Positions 9,323-16,917 of a stretch of DNA of 64,000 bases are shown here, in pieces. The notes beneath the pieces are model-generated. The model was not told the DNA's origin. It made no database searches and saw nothing but the letters and a program-made list of their open reading frames with translations. This DNA is from UBA2210 sp036825195 (GTDB lineage: Bacteria > Desulfobacterota > Syntrophia > Syntrophales > UBA2210): contig DAISYQ010000004.1 of assembly GCA_036825195.1 (NCBI GenBank), forward strand, positions 78,590 to 142,589, in the 5' to 3' direction. The first letter of the stretch is position 1. The number at the start of each line of letters is the position of its first letter. Made by a program: the position numbers and the translations under genes.

Positions 9323-9682
9323 ATGACGACAGATGAATATTCAGAAGGGCCGCGCTTTGTGGACATGGGGATTCTCGAAAAGACGGATCATGAAACATGT
9401 AAAAAAATGCTGGCACGGCTCTCGAAGGGGCTGGCTCATCCGGCGCGGATCGAAATTATCCGTATGCTTTCCGACAAAGCACCGGAGAAGCCCTACATAT
9501 GCTCCGATATCGTCAAAGCCCTTCCCCTGGCCCAGGCGAGTGTCTCTCAGCACCTGAAGATACTGAAGGAAACGGGCTGGGTATACGGAGAAAATGACGG
9601 ACCGCGCATCAAATGCAGTCTCGTCGGGAACATCATGGAGTTTTACAGAAAACTGACAATACAAGCTGTCCAAAAGCAGTAA
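9323..9682 (+). CDS. ArsR/SmtB-family winged-helix regulator
   Basis: A 119-residue DNA-binding regulator. The winged helix spans about 30-100: LAHPARIEIIRML (helix 1-2), then the recognition region ALPLAQASVSQHLKILKETGWV, then a wing with ENDGPRIKCSL. No ELCVC-type alpha3 metal site is visible; Cys27 and Cys59 are the only obvious thiols besides Cys102, so the ligand is unknown. It starts the unit that continues 23 bp later with the HesB-like selenoprotein gene, suggesting it controls that gene and possibly itself. Confidence 0.85.
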   Translation: MTTDEYSEGPRFVDMGILEKTDHETCKKMLARLSKGLAHPARIEIIRMLSDKAPEKPYICSDIVKALPLAQASVSQHLKILKETGWVYGENDGPRIKCSLVGNIMEFYRKLTIQAVQKQ

Positions 9683-9705
9683 AAACTATATAAGGAGAAA
9701 TAACG

Positions 9706-10020
9706 ATGTTTGCAGTATCAGAAAAGGCACAGGAAATGATCAAAAAGGCCCTGGAATCGAGGGAGGATAAACTTCCCATCCGGCTGGTGTATACCGCTGG
9801 ATGAGGGGGGCCATCCATAGGAATGTCTCTGGATGAGGCTAAGGAAGATGATAAGGTCTTTGAGGAAAACGGTATCACCTTTATTATGGACGAACAGTTA
9901 TTCGAACAGGCGAAACCGATAAATATAGATTTCATCTCGACGGCAGCAGGCTCAGGGTTTTCCATCACCTCCAGCCTGTCCGGCGGCTCATGCGGTTCAT
10001 GCGGAGGGAGCTGCAGCTGA
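9706..10020 (+). CDS. HesB/IscA-like selenoprotein with in-frame UGA (Sec33)
   Basis: A conventional reading stops at the TGA at 9802-9804. Reading that codon as selenocysteine gives one continuous 104-residue HesB/IscA-like protein from ATG 9706 (ribosome-binding site AAGGAG at 9692-9697) to TGA 10018. Sec33 sits in GW-U-GGPSIGM, where A-type Fe-S carriers have the first of three conserved cysteines. The same frame carries on with LDEAKEDDKVFEENGITF and ends in SCGSCGGSCS, with cysteines at 96, 99 and 103. HesB-like selenoproteins are known from selenium-using bacteria, and a Se-handling trio lies just upstream. A short stem-loop can form from CCAUCC just after the UGA. Automatic annotation would wrongly start at ATG 9823. 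cutA follows after 6 bp. Confidence 0.9.
9802..9840 (+). promoter_or_regulatory. UGA recoding site with putative SECIS-like hairpin
   Basis: The TGA at 9802-9804 lies in frame inside the HesB-like gene. Immediately after it, CATCC (9812-9816) can pair with GGATG (9831-9835), leaving a loop of 14 bases in which AGG and TCU can pair further. Position and size fit a bacterial SECIS element, which lies in the coding region just downstream of the UGA. The recoding itself is strongly supported by protein continuity; the exact hairpin is a by-eye fold and less certain. Confidence 0.6.
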
Positions 10021-10026
10021 TAAGAA

Positions 10027-10350
10027 ATGTCTGAATCCCACAAATACTGCGTCATACTGACCACATGCGGAGACAAGGAGGATGCCGAAAAGCTGGCATC
10101 GTTGTTGATTGAATCGCGACTGGCGGCATGTGTTCAGATAACGGGCATTACCAGTTTTTACGAATGGAACGGCGCAGTCAACAGAGATACTGAGCAGTTG
10201 CTGCTGATAAAGGCGGCAACTGCTCAGTATGACAAGATCGAAGCATTTATTTCACAGAATCACCAGTACGATGTCCCAGAAATCATACAGATACCGATAA
10301 CCGACGGCAGCGATGCATACCTGCAATGGATTGCTGCAGTCACCTCATAA
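10027..10350 (+). CDS. cutA: CutA1-type divalent cation tolerance protein
   Basis: A 107-residue trimeric ferredoxin-like protein of the CutA1 family, linked to divalent cation (Cu) tolerance, although its exact biochemical role is unresolved. Diagnostic motifs are LLIESRLAACVQITGITSFYEWNG-like (about 25-48), EQLLLIKA near 57-64 and YDVPEIIQIPI near 80-90. It starts 6 bp after the selenoprotein stop, so the two share a transcript. Confidence 0.92.
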   Translation: MSESHKYCVILTTCGDKEDAEKLASLLIESRLAACVQITGITSFYEWNGAVNRDTEQLLLIKAATAQYDKIEAFISQNHQYDVPEIIQIPITDGSDAYLQWIAAVTS

Positions 10351-10411
10351 CGTCTTTTATATCCCTTTAAAAATTGTATGTATGCAATCGGATAAACAGC
10401 CGAACCGCTTT

Positions 10412-10753
10412 CTATATCGTAAGCAGGTGTTCGTTGTTTTTTAAAAGCTCGGTTAACGGCATCCCCCAGTATTTGACTTCGACACCCAGGTTTCTCAACG
10501 TCTCCGTCACTCCCAGTTGATCCGCACAGGCTTTGCACGCGGTTACGTGAACACCCTGTTCCAAAGCTTCTTTGATCTTCGTCTGTATAGTGGCATCTTC
10601 ACTGACGAGTTGCGTGGTCGCACCCCAGATGATGAGGGTAACCTCTTCCCACCAGTGATGGATCAGAGAGTTGATGGTATACATGAAAACCATCTTTTCC
10701 GCCGTAACCGGATTGTCGTTAGTCCACAATACGTAGAGATGTGTTTTGTCCAT
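10412..10753 (-). CDS. DsrE-family protein
   Basis: A 113-residue soluble protein of the DsrE/TusD-like fold: WTNDNPVTAEKMVFMY at the start, VTLIIWGATTQLV in the middle and CKACADQLGVTETLRNLGVEVKYWGMPLTELL at the end, the last given here as its general pattern. The CxxC pair (CKAC) sits where sulfur-carrying DsrE-like proteins have their cysteine. AAAGGGAGACAACAG precedes the ATG. It converges on cutA with 61 bp between stops. It may handle sulfur or selenium, but partners of the TusBCD type are absent, so the role is open. Confidence 0.75.
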   Translation of the reverse strand: MDKTHLYVLWTNDNPVTAEKMVFMYTINSLIHHWWEEVTLIIWGATTQLVSEDATIQTKIKEALEQGVHVTACKACADQLGVTETLRNLGVEVKYWGMPLTELLKNNEHLLTI

Positions 10754-10868
10754 CTGTTGTCTCCCTTTCTTCTTAAGCTGATTTAGTCATGGCAGACGGG
10801 GAGATCGCCCATCAATTGGCAATTTCCCCGCTTGCCTGTGTTGTTCCCGATAGACCTTGATCTGTCGT

Positions 10869-12032
10869 CTATTGCAAAAGGACAGCCTGCGCGGCTGCAA
10901 GACCCTTCCCATGTTCAAAGGTGTATCCCGCCTTTGCGAACCCCTTCTCTATCCCTCCCACGGTGGCGAGGATATCCGAAGCGTTCACGACGCCCATGTG
11001 TCCCACGCGGAAGTACTTTTCTCTGATCTCGGCAAGGAGACCTCCCGCAAGGATGACGCCGGCCTCCCCGATCATCGAGAGGACGGTGCCGTCCACCCCC
11101 GAGGGGAAATAGGGAGCGGTAAGGGTGTTGGCCGCCCTGTCCGCGCTCACCGGAATCTGGTTCATGCCCAGGGCGGTCATGGCAGCCTTGAAGGCGCTGC
11201 TCATGTGGCGATGACGGGCAAAGCGGTTGTCCATCCCCTCGGCCAGGATCTGTCCGAGACTGACATTAAGGGCCCACACGAGGTTGACTGCCGGTGTTCC
11301 GAAGTAGGCGGCCTTGCGGTTCTCGTATGATTCCATGATGGGGAGCCAGTTGGTCCAGTCGGAGTAGTAGCTTCCCACGGGTGTGCGTCGGCTTTTGAAT
11401 GTCTCTATCGCCCTGGGGCTGGCAACGAGAAGGGCCAGTCCGGGCGGGACGCCGATGGCCTTCTGGCAGGCGGTGAGGGCGATATCCACGCCCCATTCCC
11501 CCTGACGCAGTTCTTCGCCGGCGACGGAACAGACACCGTCCACGATGCACAGGATACCGTATTTCCGGCACAGCCCTGCAAGACCTTTGACGTCGGTAAG
11601 GACAGCGGTGGAGGTATCGACATGGGTCACCGTCATCACCTTGTAGTCGGCCTTCTTGATCTCGGCTTCGACCTCTTCCAGAGTGGGTGCGTCCCCGATG
11701 GCCGCCTTCACGTGTGTGACCCGTGCTCCGTAGCGTTCAAGAATTGCGCCGAAGCGGTCGCTGAAATATCCCGTATTCACCACCAGGGCATTGTCTCCCG
11801 GTTCGATGACGTTGCATGCGGCCATATCCATCGCCATCGAGCCGGAGCCGGCAACGATGAAGGGCTGTCCACCGGGTGCAAGGAATACCTCGCGCATCCG
11901 TTCGAGCGCCTGCCCCATGCAATCAACAAAGGAGGGGGCCACATGACTCGTCGTCGGCATACCCATGGCCCGCATAACCTCGGGAGTAAACTCGATCGGC
12001 CCGGGAATCATAAGAAGTTTTCTCTGTTTCAT
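10869..12032 (-). CDS. alanine--glyoxylate aminotransferase family protein (class V PLP)
   Basis: A 387-residue class V aminotransferase of the AGT/serine-pyruvate transaminase group. MIPGPIEFTPEVMRAM (8-23) is the typical N-terminus, AGSGSMAMDMA (61-71) binds the PLP phosphate, DGVCSVAGEE (165-174) contains the ring-binding Asp165, and Lys191 in ACQKAIG is the Schiff-base lysine. Probable substrates are small amino acids with glyoxylate, pyruvate or a phosphonopyruvate-like acceptor; the amino donor cannot be fixed by eye. It has AAACGGAGGTT upstream. It is monocistronic or followed by the DsrE gene after 115 bp. Confidence 0.85.
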   Translation of the reverse strand: MKQRKLLMIPGPIEFTPEVMRAMGMPTTSHVAPSFVDCMGQALERMREVFLAPGGQPFIVAGSGSMAMDMAACNVIEPGDNALVVNTGYFSDRFGAILERYGARVTHVKAAIGDAPTLEEVEAEIKKADYKVMTVTHVDTSTAVLTDVKGLAGLCRKYGILCIVDGVCSVAGEELRQGEWGVDIALTACQKAIGVPPGLALLVASPRAIETFKSRRTPVGSYYSDWTNWLPIMESYENRKAAYFGTPAVNLVWALNVSLGQILAEGMDNRFARHRHMSSAFKAAMTALGMNQIPVSADRAANTLTAPYFPSGVDGTVLSMIGEAGVILAGGLLAEIREKYFRVGHMGVVNASDILATVGGIEKGFAKAGYTFEHGKGLAAAQAVLLQ

Positions 12033-12095
12033 GATTGTAACCTCCGTTTTGAATTCATGACATCCGCTGAAACCGGATGCATTGACATTTTCCTG

Positions 12096-12380
12096 TTAAT
12101 GAAATTTCTGTTCCGTGGATTCCACGGCCTTTATCTCCCCAAATCTCGACTCATATTTTTTTAAATTACCCACCAACGCGTTCACTATGCGTTTCATATG
12201 ACCCGGTGACACAACAACCCGTGAGACCAGGTGCATTCCCCCCGGTGAATTGAGGAGCCAGTCGATGACAAACTCTTCCGCACTGTGAGTCACGAGCATA
12301 TTGTTGCTGTATCGTCCCCTCGACATTTCGTCACTGGCATTAATCTGCACCTGTTTCGGTTTATCGTTCTTTTCAGACAT
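12096..12380 (-). CDS. DUF3467 protein
   Basis: A 94-residue soluble protein of the DUF3467 family. It has the pattern INASDEMSRGRYSNNMLVTHSAEEFVIDW and then SRVVVSPGHMKRIVNAL. The function is unknown. The start was set at 12380 because AAAGGAGACGGAG lies directly before that ATG; a longer frame reaching 12404 lacks such a site. DUF3467 proteins occur widely in anaerobes, commonly near Fe-S or sulfur genes. It may share a transcript with the aminotransferase, which starts 63 bp downstream. Confidence 0.75.
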   Translation of the reverse strand: MSEKNDKPKQVQINASDEMSRGRYSNNMLVTHSAEEFVIDWLLNSPGGMHLVSRVVVSPGHMKRIVNALVGNLKKYESRFGEIKAVESTEQKFH

Positions 12381-12726
12381 CTCCGTCTCCTTTTGATCGG
12401 TCAATTGTTATGGCAGCAGCTCTTACTCCCAATACCTCAAGAAGGGGACCCGTCTCATACCGCACCATATCTATCCGCATCCGGTGCGTTTGCGGATAGC
12501 TCCGTTGATATGCGTTCTCTTCCTCCGTCCATGCCGGTTCTGAAGCTGCCATGAAAAGATATCACATTTTCTCTACTGAGGGAAGCCCTTAACTATCCAA
12601 TATTCCGATATATTATTTAACACATTTCAAAGACGGGACTGTCCCGAGGATGGGCTTCCCCTATTTGACAAAACAGAAGGCGTGCTTATTTTATGGTCAA
12701 GCAGAAAATATAAGGAGGTGGACATC
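12381..12726. promoter_or_regulatory. divergent regulatory region of DUF3467 and hsp20 genes
   Basis: This 346-base gap contains no gene. An 8-bp inverted repeat (CTATCCGC 12471-12478, GCGGATAG 12492-12499) lies on the DUF3467 side. On the hsp20 side, the palindrome CGGGAC-T-GTCCCG (12634-12646) lies 18 bases before a promoter with -35 TTGACA (12665-12670) and -10 TATTTT (12687-12692), spacer 16. The palindrome position suits an operator. No CIRCE element is present, so control by HrcA is not indicated. Confidence 0.5.
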
Positions 12727-13161
12727 ATGAAAGATGTATTAAGTTTGATTCCAAGGACGGCCTCCCTGCAGAACGCCAGGGATTTATTCGACCGGTTTTT
12801 TGAGGACGAATTCCTTCCGTTGCGCGGAGAGAAGAGTTGGGCACCTGCTTTTGACATCTCAGAAAATGAGAAGGGATATATGGTCAGCGCAGAGCTGCCC
12901 GGAATAGATGAGAAGGATCTGGATATCACCATTGCCGGTGGTATGCTGAGCATTAAGGGAGAAAAGAAGAAAGAGACCGAGGAAAAAGGTGAGACCTATC
13001 ACCGCATTGAAAGGACCTACGGTTCATTCAACCGGAGTTTCAGGATTCCCGACGCGGTCGAGGCCGACAAGGTTGAGGCAACGTACAAGAACGGCATCCT
13101 CAAACTGGTAATCCCCAAGTCCAAGGAAAGTGCAGTGAAAAAGATTACGGTCAAAAAGTAA
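12727..13161 (+). CDS. Hsp20/alpha-crystallin family small heat-shock protein
   Basis: A 144-residue ATP-independent chaperone that holds unfolding proteins. The alpha-crystallin domain spans about 38-130: PAFDISENEKGYMVSAELPG, then GMLSIKGEKK, and the end ATYKNGILKLVIPKS, with the conserved GILKL motif. The C-terminal tail KKITVK supplies an IxV-like oligomerisation motif. The start at 12727 is chosen for the strong AAGGAGGTGGACATC; the frame is open further upstream but without a ribosome-binding site. Confidence 0.92.
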   Translation: MKDVLSLIPRTASLQNARDLFDRFFEDEFLPLRGEKSWAPAFDISENEKGYMVSAELPGIDEKDLDITIAGGMLSIKGEKKKETEEKGETYHRIERTYGSFNRSFRIPDAVEADKVEATYKNGILKLVIPKSKESAVKKITVKK

Positions 13162-13181
13162 GACACTGTAGATAACCGTTG

Positions 13182-13224
13182 AAAAAGCCGTCGGAAGGTG
13201 TGATACCTCCGGCGGCTTTTTTTA
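13182..13224 (+). terminator. rho-independent terminator after hsp20
   Basis: A GC-rich stem-loop (AAAGCCGTCGGAAGG paired with CCTCCGGCGGCTTT) followed by a T7 run at about 13217-13223, 20 bp after the hsp20 stop. This is a textbook intrinsic terminator on the plus strand. Confidence 0.88.
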
Positions 13225-13303
13225 TGCCCGCCAGTACCGAGTAATTTTCCCTTGCCCTATCATGTTAACTTTATTAAAGGGATTTCGTAAGGAGGGAAAC
13301 GAC

Positions 13304-14044
13304 ATGAACGTAATATACCATGAAGATTTTACAGAGCCGTACTGTTCCGATCCCGCCGCGGCCGATGGAAGGATCGAAGCCATCCTCAGGGTGATGGGAG
13401 ACAGGGTCGCATACGTTGACGCGATTCCCGCCGATGAGGAGGATATTCTCGCCTGTCACACAAAAGATCATGTGGAATACGTGAGAAGGCAGGGACTGTA
13501 CGATATAGCCTCCCTCGCGGCAGGGGGCGCCATTCAGGCGGCCTTCAGCGGTCTCACCGAACCCTGTTTCGCCCTGATCAGACCTCCGGGGCATCACGCA
13601 TCCGCGAACAGCGCATGGGGCTTCTGTTTCTTCAACAACATGGCCATTGCCATATCAAAATTGAAGAGAGAAAACAGGATACAAAGGGCATTCATCCTGG
13701 ATTTCGATCTCCACTTCGGTGACGGAACCGTCAATATACTGGGAAACGCAGCTTACGCAACCATATACAACCCGACTGAGTCGGATGCGAACCAATACCT
13801 CAAGCATGTCGAGGAGATGCTCCCTGACAATGCCGACATTATCGGCATATCGGCCGGCTTCGATAATCACCGGGAAGACTGGGGCGGTGTCCTCTCGACG
13901 GATGATTACCGGGAGATGGGGCGGATGGTTCGGAACGCCTGCCGGAAGAGCGGAGGAGGATGCTTCGCCATACTGGAGGGCGGCTACAACCATCGGGTCT
14001 TGGGACAGAACGTCATGGCACTGATAGAGGGGCTGGAAGAGTAG
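13304..14044 (+). CDS. histone-deacetylase-like zinc amidohydrolase
   Basis: A 246-residue member of the arginase/deacetylase (class II HDAC-like, acetylpolyamine amidohydrolase) family. The family marks are RPPGHHAS (93-100) with the active-site His97-His98 pair, WGFCFFNN (105-112), the zinc-binding DFDLHFGDG (133-141), GISAGFD near 181-187 and EGGYN near 225. It is shorter than typical homologues (about 300), though all catalytic blocks are present. The start at 13304 has AAGGAGGGAAACGAC upstream, better than an open extension to 13262. Likely substrates are acetylated polyamines or small amides; no acetoin genes are nearby. Confidence 0.88.
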   Translation: MNVIYHEDFTEPYCSDPAAADGRIEAILRVMGDRVAYVDAIPADEEDILACHTKDHVEYVRRQGLYDIASLAAGGAIQAAFSGLTEPCFALIRPPGHHASANSAWGFCFFNNMAIAISKLKRENRIQRAFILDFDLHFGDGTVNILGNAAYATIYNPTESDANQYLKHVEEMLPDNADIIGISAGFDNHREDWGGVLSTDDYREMGRMVRNACRKSGGGCFAILEGGYNHRVLGQNVMALIEGLEE

Positions 14045-14124
14045 CGGAACCGGAAACGGCCTGTCCGGCTGAGAGACTGTATATTCGATAGATCACTTTT
14101 GACAAAACTGCTTGACACAGCCCA

Positions 14125-14269
14125 ACAATGAGTTTAATCGTATAGCAAAAGTCATATCGAACCTTGAACCGCATTTTGCATATATGTGAACGGTTGTATC
14201 CAAGGTGAGGATTATGGTCTGACCATCGAAAGCCCTGTTTTTCGAAAAGAAAGACGGGGCTGTTTTTTT
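14125..14269 (+). ncRNA. candidate structured small RNA with terminator
   Basis: A possible transcript bounded by a promoter-like TTGACA (14112-14117) with TTTAAT/TTAATC about 15-16 bases on, and by a T7 run at 14263-14269. Inside, ACCTTG (14161-14166) pairs with CAAGGT (14201-14206), enclosing AACCG (14167-14171) paired with CGGTT (14191-14195). ATGGT (14214-14218) then pairs with ACCAT (14222-14226). Last comes the terminator stem AGCCCTG (14231-14237) with CGGGGCT (14255-14261). Three nested or consecutive hairpins plus a terminator in a gene-free stretch suggest an sRNA or a leader. It is not matched to a known class. Exact ends are uncertain. Confidence 0.45.
14231..14269 (+). terminator. 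rho-independent terminator of the small-RNA candidate
   Basis: The stem AGCCCTG (14231-14237) with CGGGGCT (14255-14261) has one mismatch and is continued inwards by a T-rich/A-rich pairing around a GAAA loop. It is followed by seven T residues at 14263-14269. It lies 186 bp after the deacetylase-like gene, too far to be obviously its terminator, and fits the end of the small RNA. Confidence 0.7.
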
Positions 14270-14512
14270 GATCCGGTGAGGTTCAATGCTGCATTCCGAG
14301 ACCATACTAAGATACACTCTTATCCCTCTCACAGCTCACGCATCCATGTATGGACCGAAGAGAATGGATCGTATCCATATACAATCATATTGTGATAGTT
14401 CATGGTATTGACAGTGGTTGATCGATATTGCTCCGGTTTCCGGGATCGGCAACGATGGTGATGCGTACAAGACCGGGATATCACACTGAAACATTGGCAA
14501 AGGAGCATAACA

Positions 14513-15922
14513 ATGAACGATACCAGCTATCTTTCAGGGAAACGCCTCTTAATTCAGGACAGTTCTCTCAGAGACGGACATCAGTCGCTGCTCGCAACCC
14601 GCATGCGAACCGAAGATATGATACCTGTCGCGGAAAAGATGGACGCAATCGGTTTCTGGGCAATGGAGGTATGGGGAGGCGCCACCTTTGACACCATGCA
14701 CCGGTTTCTGAAAGAAGATCCGTGGGAGCGGCCCAGAATACTGAAAAAGTATATCAGGAAAACACCTCTTTCCATGTTACTGCGTGGCCAGAACCTGGTA
14801 GGATACAGGAACTATCCCGATGACGTCGTCCGGTCCTTTGTGGACAAATCGTGTGAGGTAGGGATCGATGTATTTCGCGTCTTTGACGCCCTCAACGATC
14901 TTCGAAATTTTGAAACGGCCGTGGACAGGATAAAAGGGAACGGCAAGATCTTTGAGGGAGCCATATGCTACTCCCTGACAGAACGGCACATGGGAGGGGA
15001 TGTCTTCAACCTGCAATATTATGTGGGCAAGTGTAAAGAACTCGAAGCTATGGGCGCCGATACGATATGCATCAAAGATATGGCCGGTCTTATGGCGCCA
15101 TATGACGCATATGAATTAATCAAAATCCTTAAACGGGAGATCCGAGTTCCTCTTCACCTGCACACCCATTGCACCAGCGGCATGGCGCCGCTCACCTATC
15201 TGAAGGCTATCGAAGCCGGTGTAGATATCATTGACACCTGTCTTGCTCCCCTTGCCAACGGAACGTCCCAGCCGGCCGTTGAGCCGTTTATCGTGGCCCT
15301 TGGAGGCACCCCTCGGGACACGAAGCTTGACCTGAATTCGGTAATAGAAGCGGACGACCATTTCGAGCATGTGATTCCGAAGTACCGCAAATTCATAGTT
15401 GAAGACAGGGTCGCGGATATCGACGTGAGGGTCTTGGAGCATCAGATACCGGGTGGTATGATCTCGAATCTGAAAAATCAACTGCAGGAGGCACATGCCC
15501 TGGATCGTCTGCCGGAACTGTGGATGGAAATTCCCAGAGTACGACGGGAACTGGGGATGCCTCCGCTGGTGACACCGACATCACAGATCGTGGGAGCTCA
15601 GGCGGTTCTCAACGTTCTTTCGGGACGGTACAGGATAATCAGCAATCAGCTAAGGGATCTCGTCTTCGGCCTCTATGGGAAAACACCCGTCCCTGTCGAT
15701 CCGGAGATACAACAGATCGTACTGAAGGGTCACCATGGTGGCAGTACACCCGTTACGGGTCGATCCGCCGATTACATTCCCGCGGAGCTTGAAAGGAATC
15801 GCAAAGAAATAGGATCGCTCGCCAAGACAGAAGAAGACCTCCTGACATACTCGCTGTATCCATCGACGGGACAGCGTTTTCTGAAGGAAAAATACAAAAA
15901 AAACCGCAGTCCGGTTACATAA
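14513..15922 (+). CDS. pyruvate/oxaloacetate carboxyltransferase subunit (5S/OadA-like)
   Basis: Carboxyltransferase moving CO2 between oxaloacetate and biotin, like pyruvate carboxylase subunit B, oxaloacetate decarboxylase alpha or transcarboxylase 5S. A TIM-barrel DRE family domain occupies about 10-290: QDSSLRDGHQSLLATRM (17-33), FRVFDALNDL near 120, the carboxylated-lysine region CIKDMAGLM near 185, and the metal-binding HLHTHCTSGM near 215. The PYC_OADA helical domain follows. It stops at 469 residues with no biotinyl domain (no AMKM), so biotin must be on another protein, as in transcarboxylase or split PYC. No biotin carrier lies next to it. Its AAAGGAG site is 9 bases before the ATG. 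Confidence 0.9.
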   Translation: MNDTSYLSGKRLLIQDSSLRDGHQSLLATRMRTEDMIPVAEKMDAIGFWAMEVWGGATFDTMHRFLKEDPWERPRILKKYIRKTPLSMLLRGQNLVGYRNYPDDVVRSFVDKSCEVGIDVFRVFDALNDLRNFETAVDRIKGNGKIFEGAICYSLTERHMGGDVFNLQYYVGKCKELEAMGADTICIKDMAGLMAPYDAYELIKILKREIRVPLHLHTHCTSGMAPLTYLKAIEAGVDIIDTCLAPLANGTSQPAVEPFIVALGGTPRDTKLDLNSVIEADDHFEHVIPKYRKFIVEDRVADIDVRVLEHQIPGGMISNLKNQLQEAHALDRLPELWMEIPRVRRELGMPPLVTPTSQIVGAQAVLNVLSGRYRIISNQLRDLVFGLYGKTPVPVDPEIQQIVLKGHHGGSTPVTGRSADYIPAELERNRKEIGSLAKTEEDLLTYSLYPSTGQRFLKEKYKKNRSPVT

Positions 15923-16099
15923 GATCCATCGGCCGCTGATAGAGTCGATCCTTGGTCCATAGGCCGGGCAAAATGTCAGAGACCGGGCTTGACTCCACGA
16001 GATGTTCTGGTATTATTGTCCGCATTTCGCCGTTGTTTCCCGTGAATGTGCATGAACGGTGAACCTGCAGCAGCGATCGTCAAGGAAGGAATTGATACT

Positions 16100-16387
16100 A
16101 TGAGCATTTTCGAAGCGATGATGTTGATTTGCTTTGGCGTGAGCTGGCCCATATCGATCGCAAAATCCATACGGACAAAGGTCGTTTCAGGGAAAAGCCC
16201 TCTCTTTATGGGAGTGCTCTGCTTCGGCTATGCCTGCGGCATCACGCACAAGCTCCTCTACTCCATGGACTGGATTATCCTGCTCTATATCCTTAATCTG
16301 ATCCTGGTGTCGATCGACTTAACCCTCTATTACCGATATCTGCCGAAAGAAGGCCAGATCGCTGCGGCATCAAAAAGCGGACAATGA
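16100..16387 (+). CDS. small three-helix membrane protein, function unknown
   Basis: A 95-residue hydrophobic protein with three predicted membrane segments (about 2-20 IFEAMMLICFGVSWPISI, 35-52 and 57-77). The pattern CFGVSWPISIAKSIRTK, ending a first helix at a proline and a basic loop, recalls small SWEET/PQ-loop-like proteins found in anaerobes. The start at 16100 is set by AAGGAAGG nine bases upstream. It stands alone after the carboxyltransferase gene (177 bp gap), with no clear functional partner. Confidence 0.65.
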   Translation: MSIFEAMMLICFGVSWPISIAKSIRTKVVSGKSPLFMGVLCFGYACGITHKLLYSMDWIILLYILNLILVSIDLTLYYRYLPKEGQIAAASKSGQ

Positions 16388-16493
16388 CGGATCACGCCTT
16401 TCTCACAGGGTAACAGTATTTCCTCTTGTCCTAGGGATATCGAAGAGACCGGCTGTGGCTCCAGACCGGCCAACTGCGGGACATGGCATGAGG

Positions 16494-16754
16494 TTATCCG
16501 TCAAGAATCTTCTTTGTGACGGAATTGTCTTTCTTTAAGATCTTCGAGCCCCGCGTGATCTTACAGAGGCTTATTCCATACTTAGATGCGATACTCCTCT
16601 GGGTGCTGCCCGCATGAAGCTCTTGCAGAAGCTTCCAGCGGAGAGAAAGATCCTCGATCTCTCTCGGGGTCAGGATCTCCTCCATGAATGTCCTCATTTC
16701 CTCAAAATCGGATATGTCTGTCAATACGTGTATCAGATCATCTTCAGAAACCAT
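16494..16754 (-). CDS. Trp repressor (TrpR/YerC)-family regulator
   Basis: An 86-residue helix-turn-helix protein of the TrpR family. LTPREIEDLSLRWKLLQEL (about 28-46) matches the first conserved helices, and STQRSIASKYGISLCKITRGS (about 51-71, given as pattern) is the helix-turn-helix with the hallmark ITRGS. The start at 16754 is chosen because GGAGGAG lies 4 bases upstream; the frame extends to 16808 without a better site. A TrpB2-type enzyme lies 3 kb away on the same strand, so tryptophan-responsive control is possible, but YerC-type relatives have other roles. Confidence 0.78.
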   Translation of the reverse strand: MVSEDDLIHVLTDISDFEEMRTFMEEILTPREIEDLSLRWKLLQELHAGSTQRSIASKYGISLCKITRGSKILKKDNSVTKKILDG

Positions 16755-16917
16755 ATTCTCCTCCGTTTCTACCGGCAGGTACATACCCAAACACACTACA
16801 AATGGCAAGATATTTTCCGGAGATAGAAAGAGGCGGTACGATACACTCCGGCATGGGAAAAGAATGAGACCACCGGCACGGATGAATATTGTTACAAGCC
16901 CCGAGTATCAGCAGGGA

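Larger units (their letters stand above)
14045..14512. other. 468-base intergenic region holding a small-RNA candidate
   Basis: No protein gene is supported here. The first part contains a probable structured RNA ending in a terminator at 14269 (listed separately). The remainder (14270-14512) shows nothing convincing beyond the AAAGGAGCATAAC ribosome-binding site of the downstream carboxyltransferase and a TTGACA at about 14408-14413 without a clear -10 partner. Confidence 0.5.

Noticed and set aside
9823..10020. Short frame starting at ATG 9823 as a separate 65-residue protein
   Set aside because: It lacks a ribosome-binding site and begins inside the HesB-like domain; reading TGA 9802 as selenocysteine explains the whole frame.
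12471..12499. CTATCCGC inverted repeat as a CIRCE heat-shock element
   Set aside because: It does not match TTAGCACTC-N9-GAGTGCTAA; only a weak hairpin.
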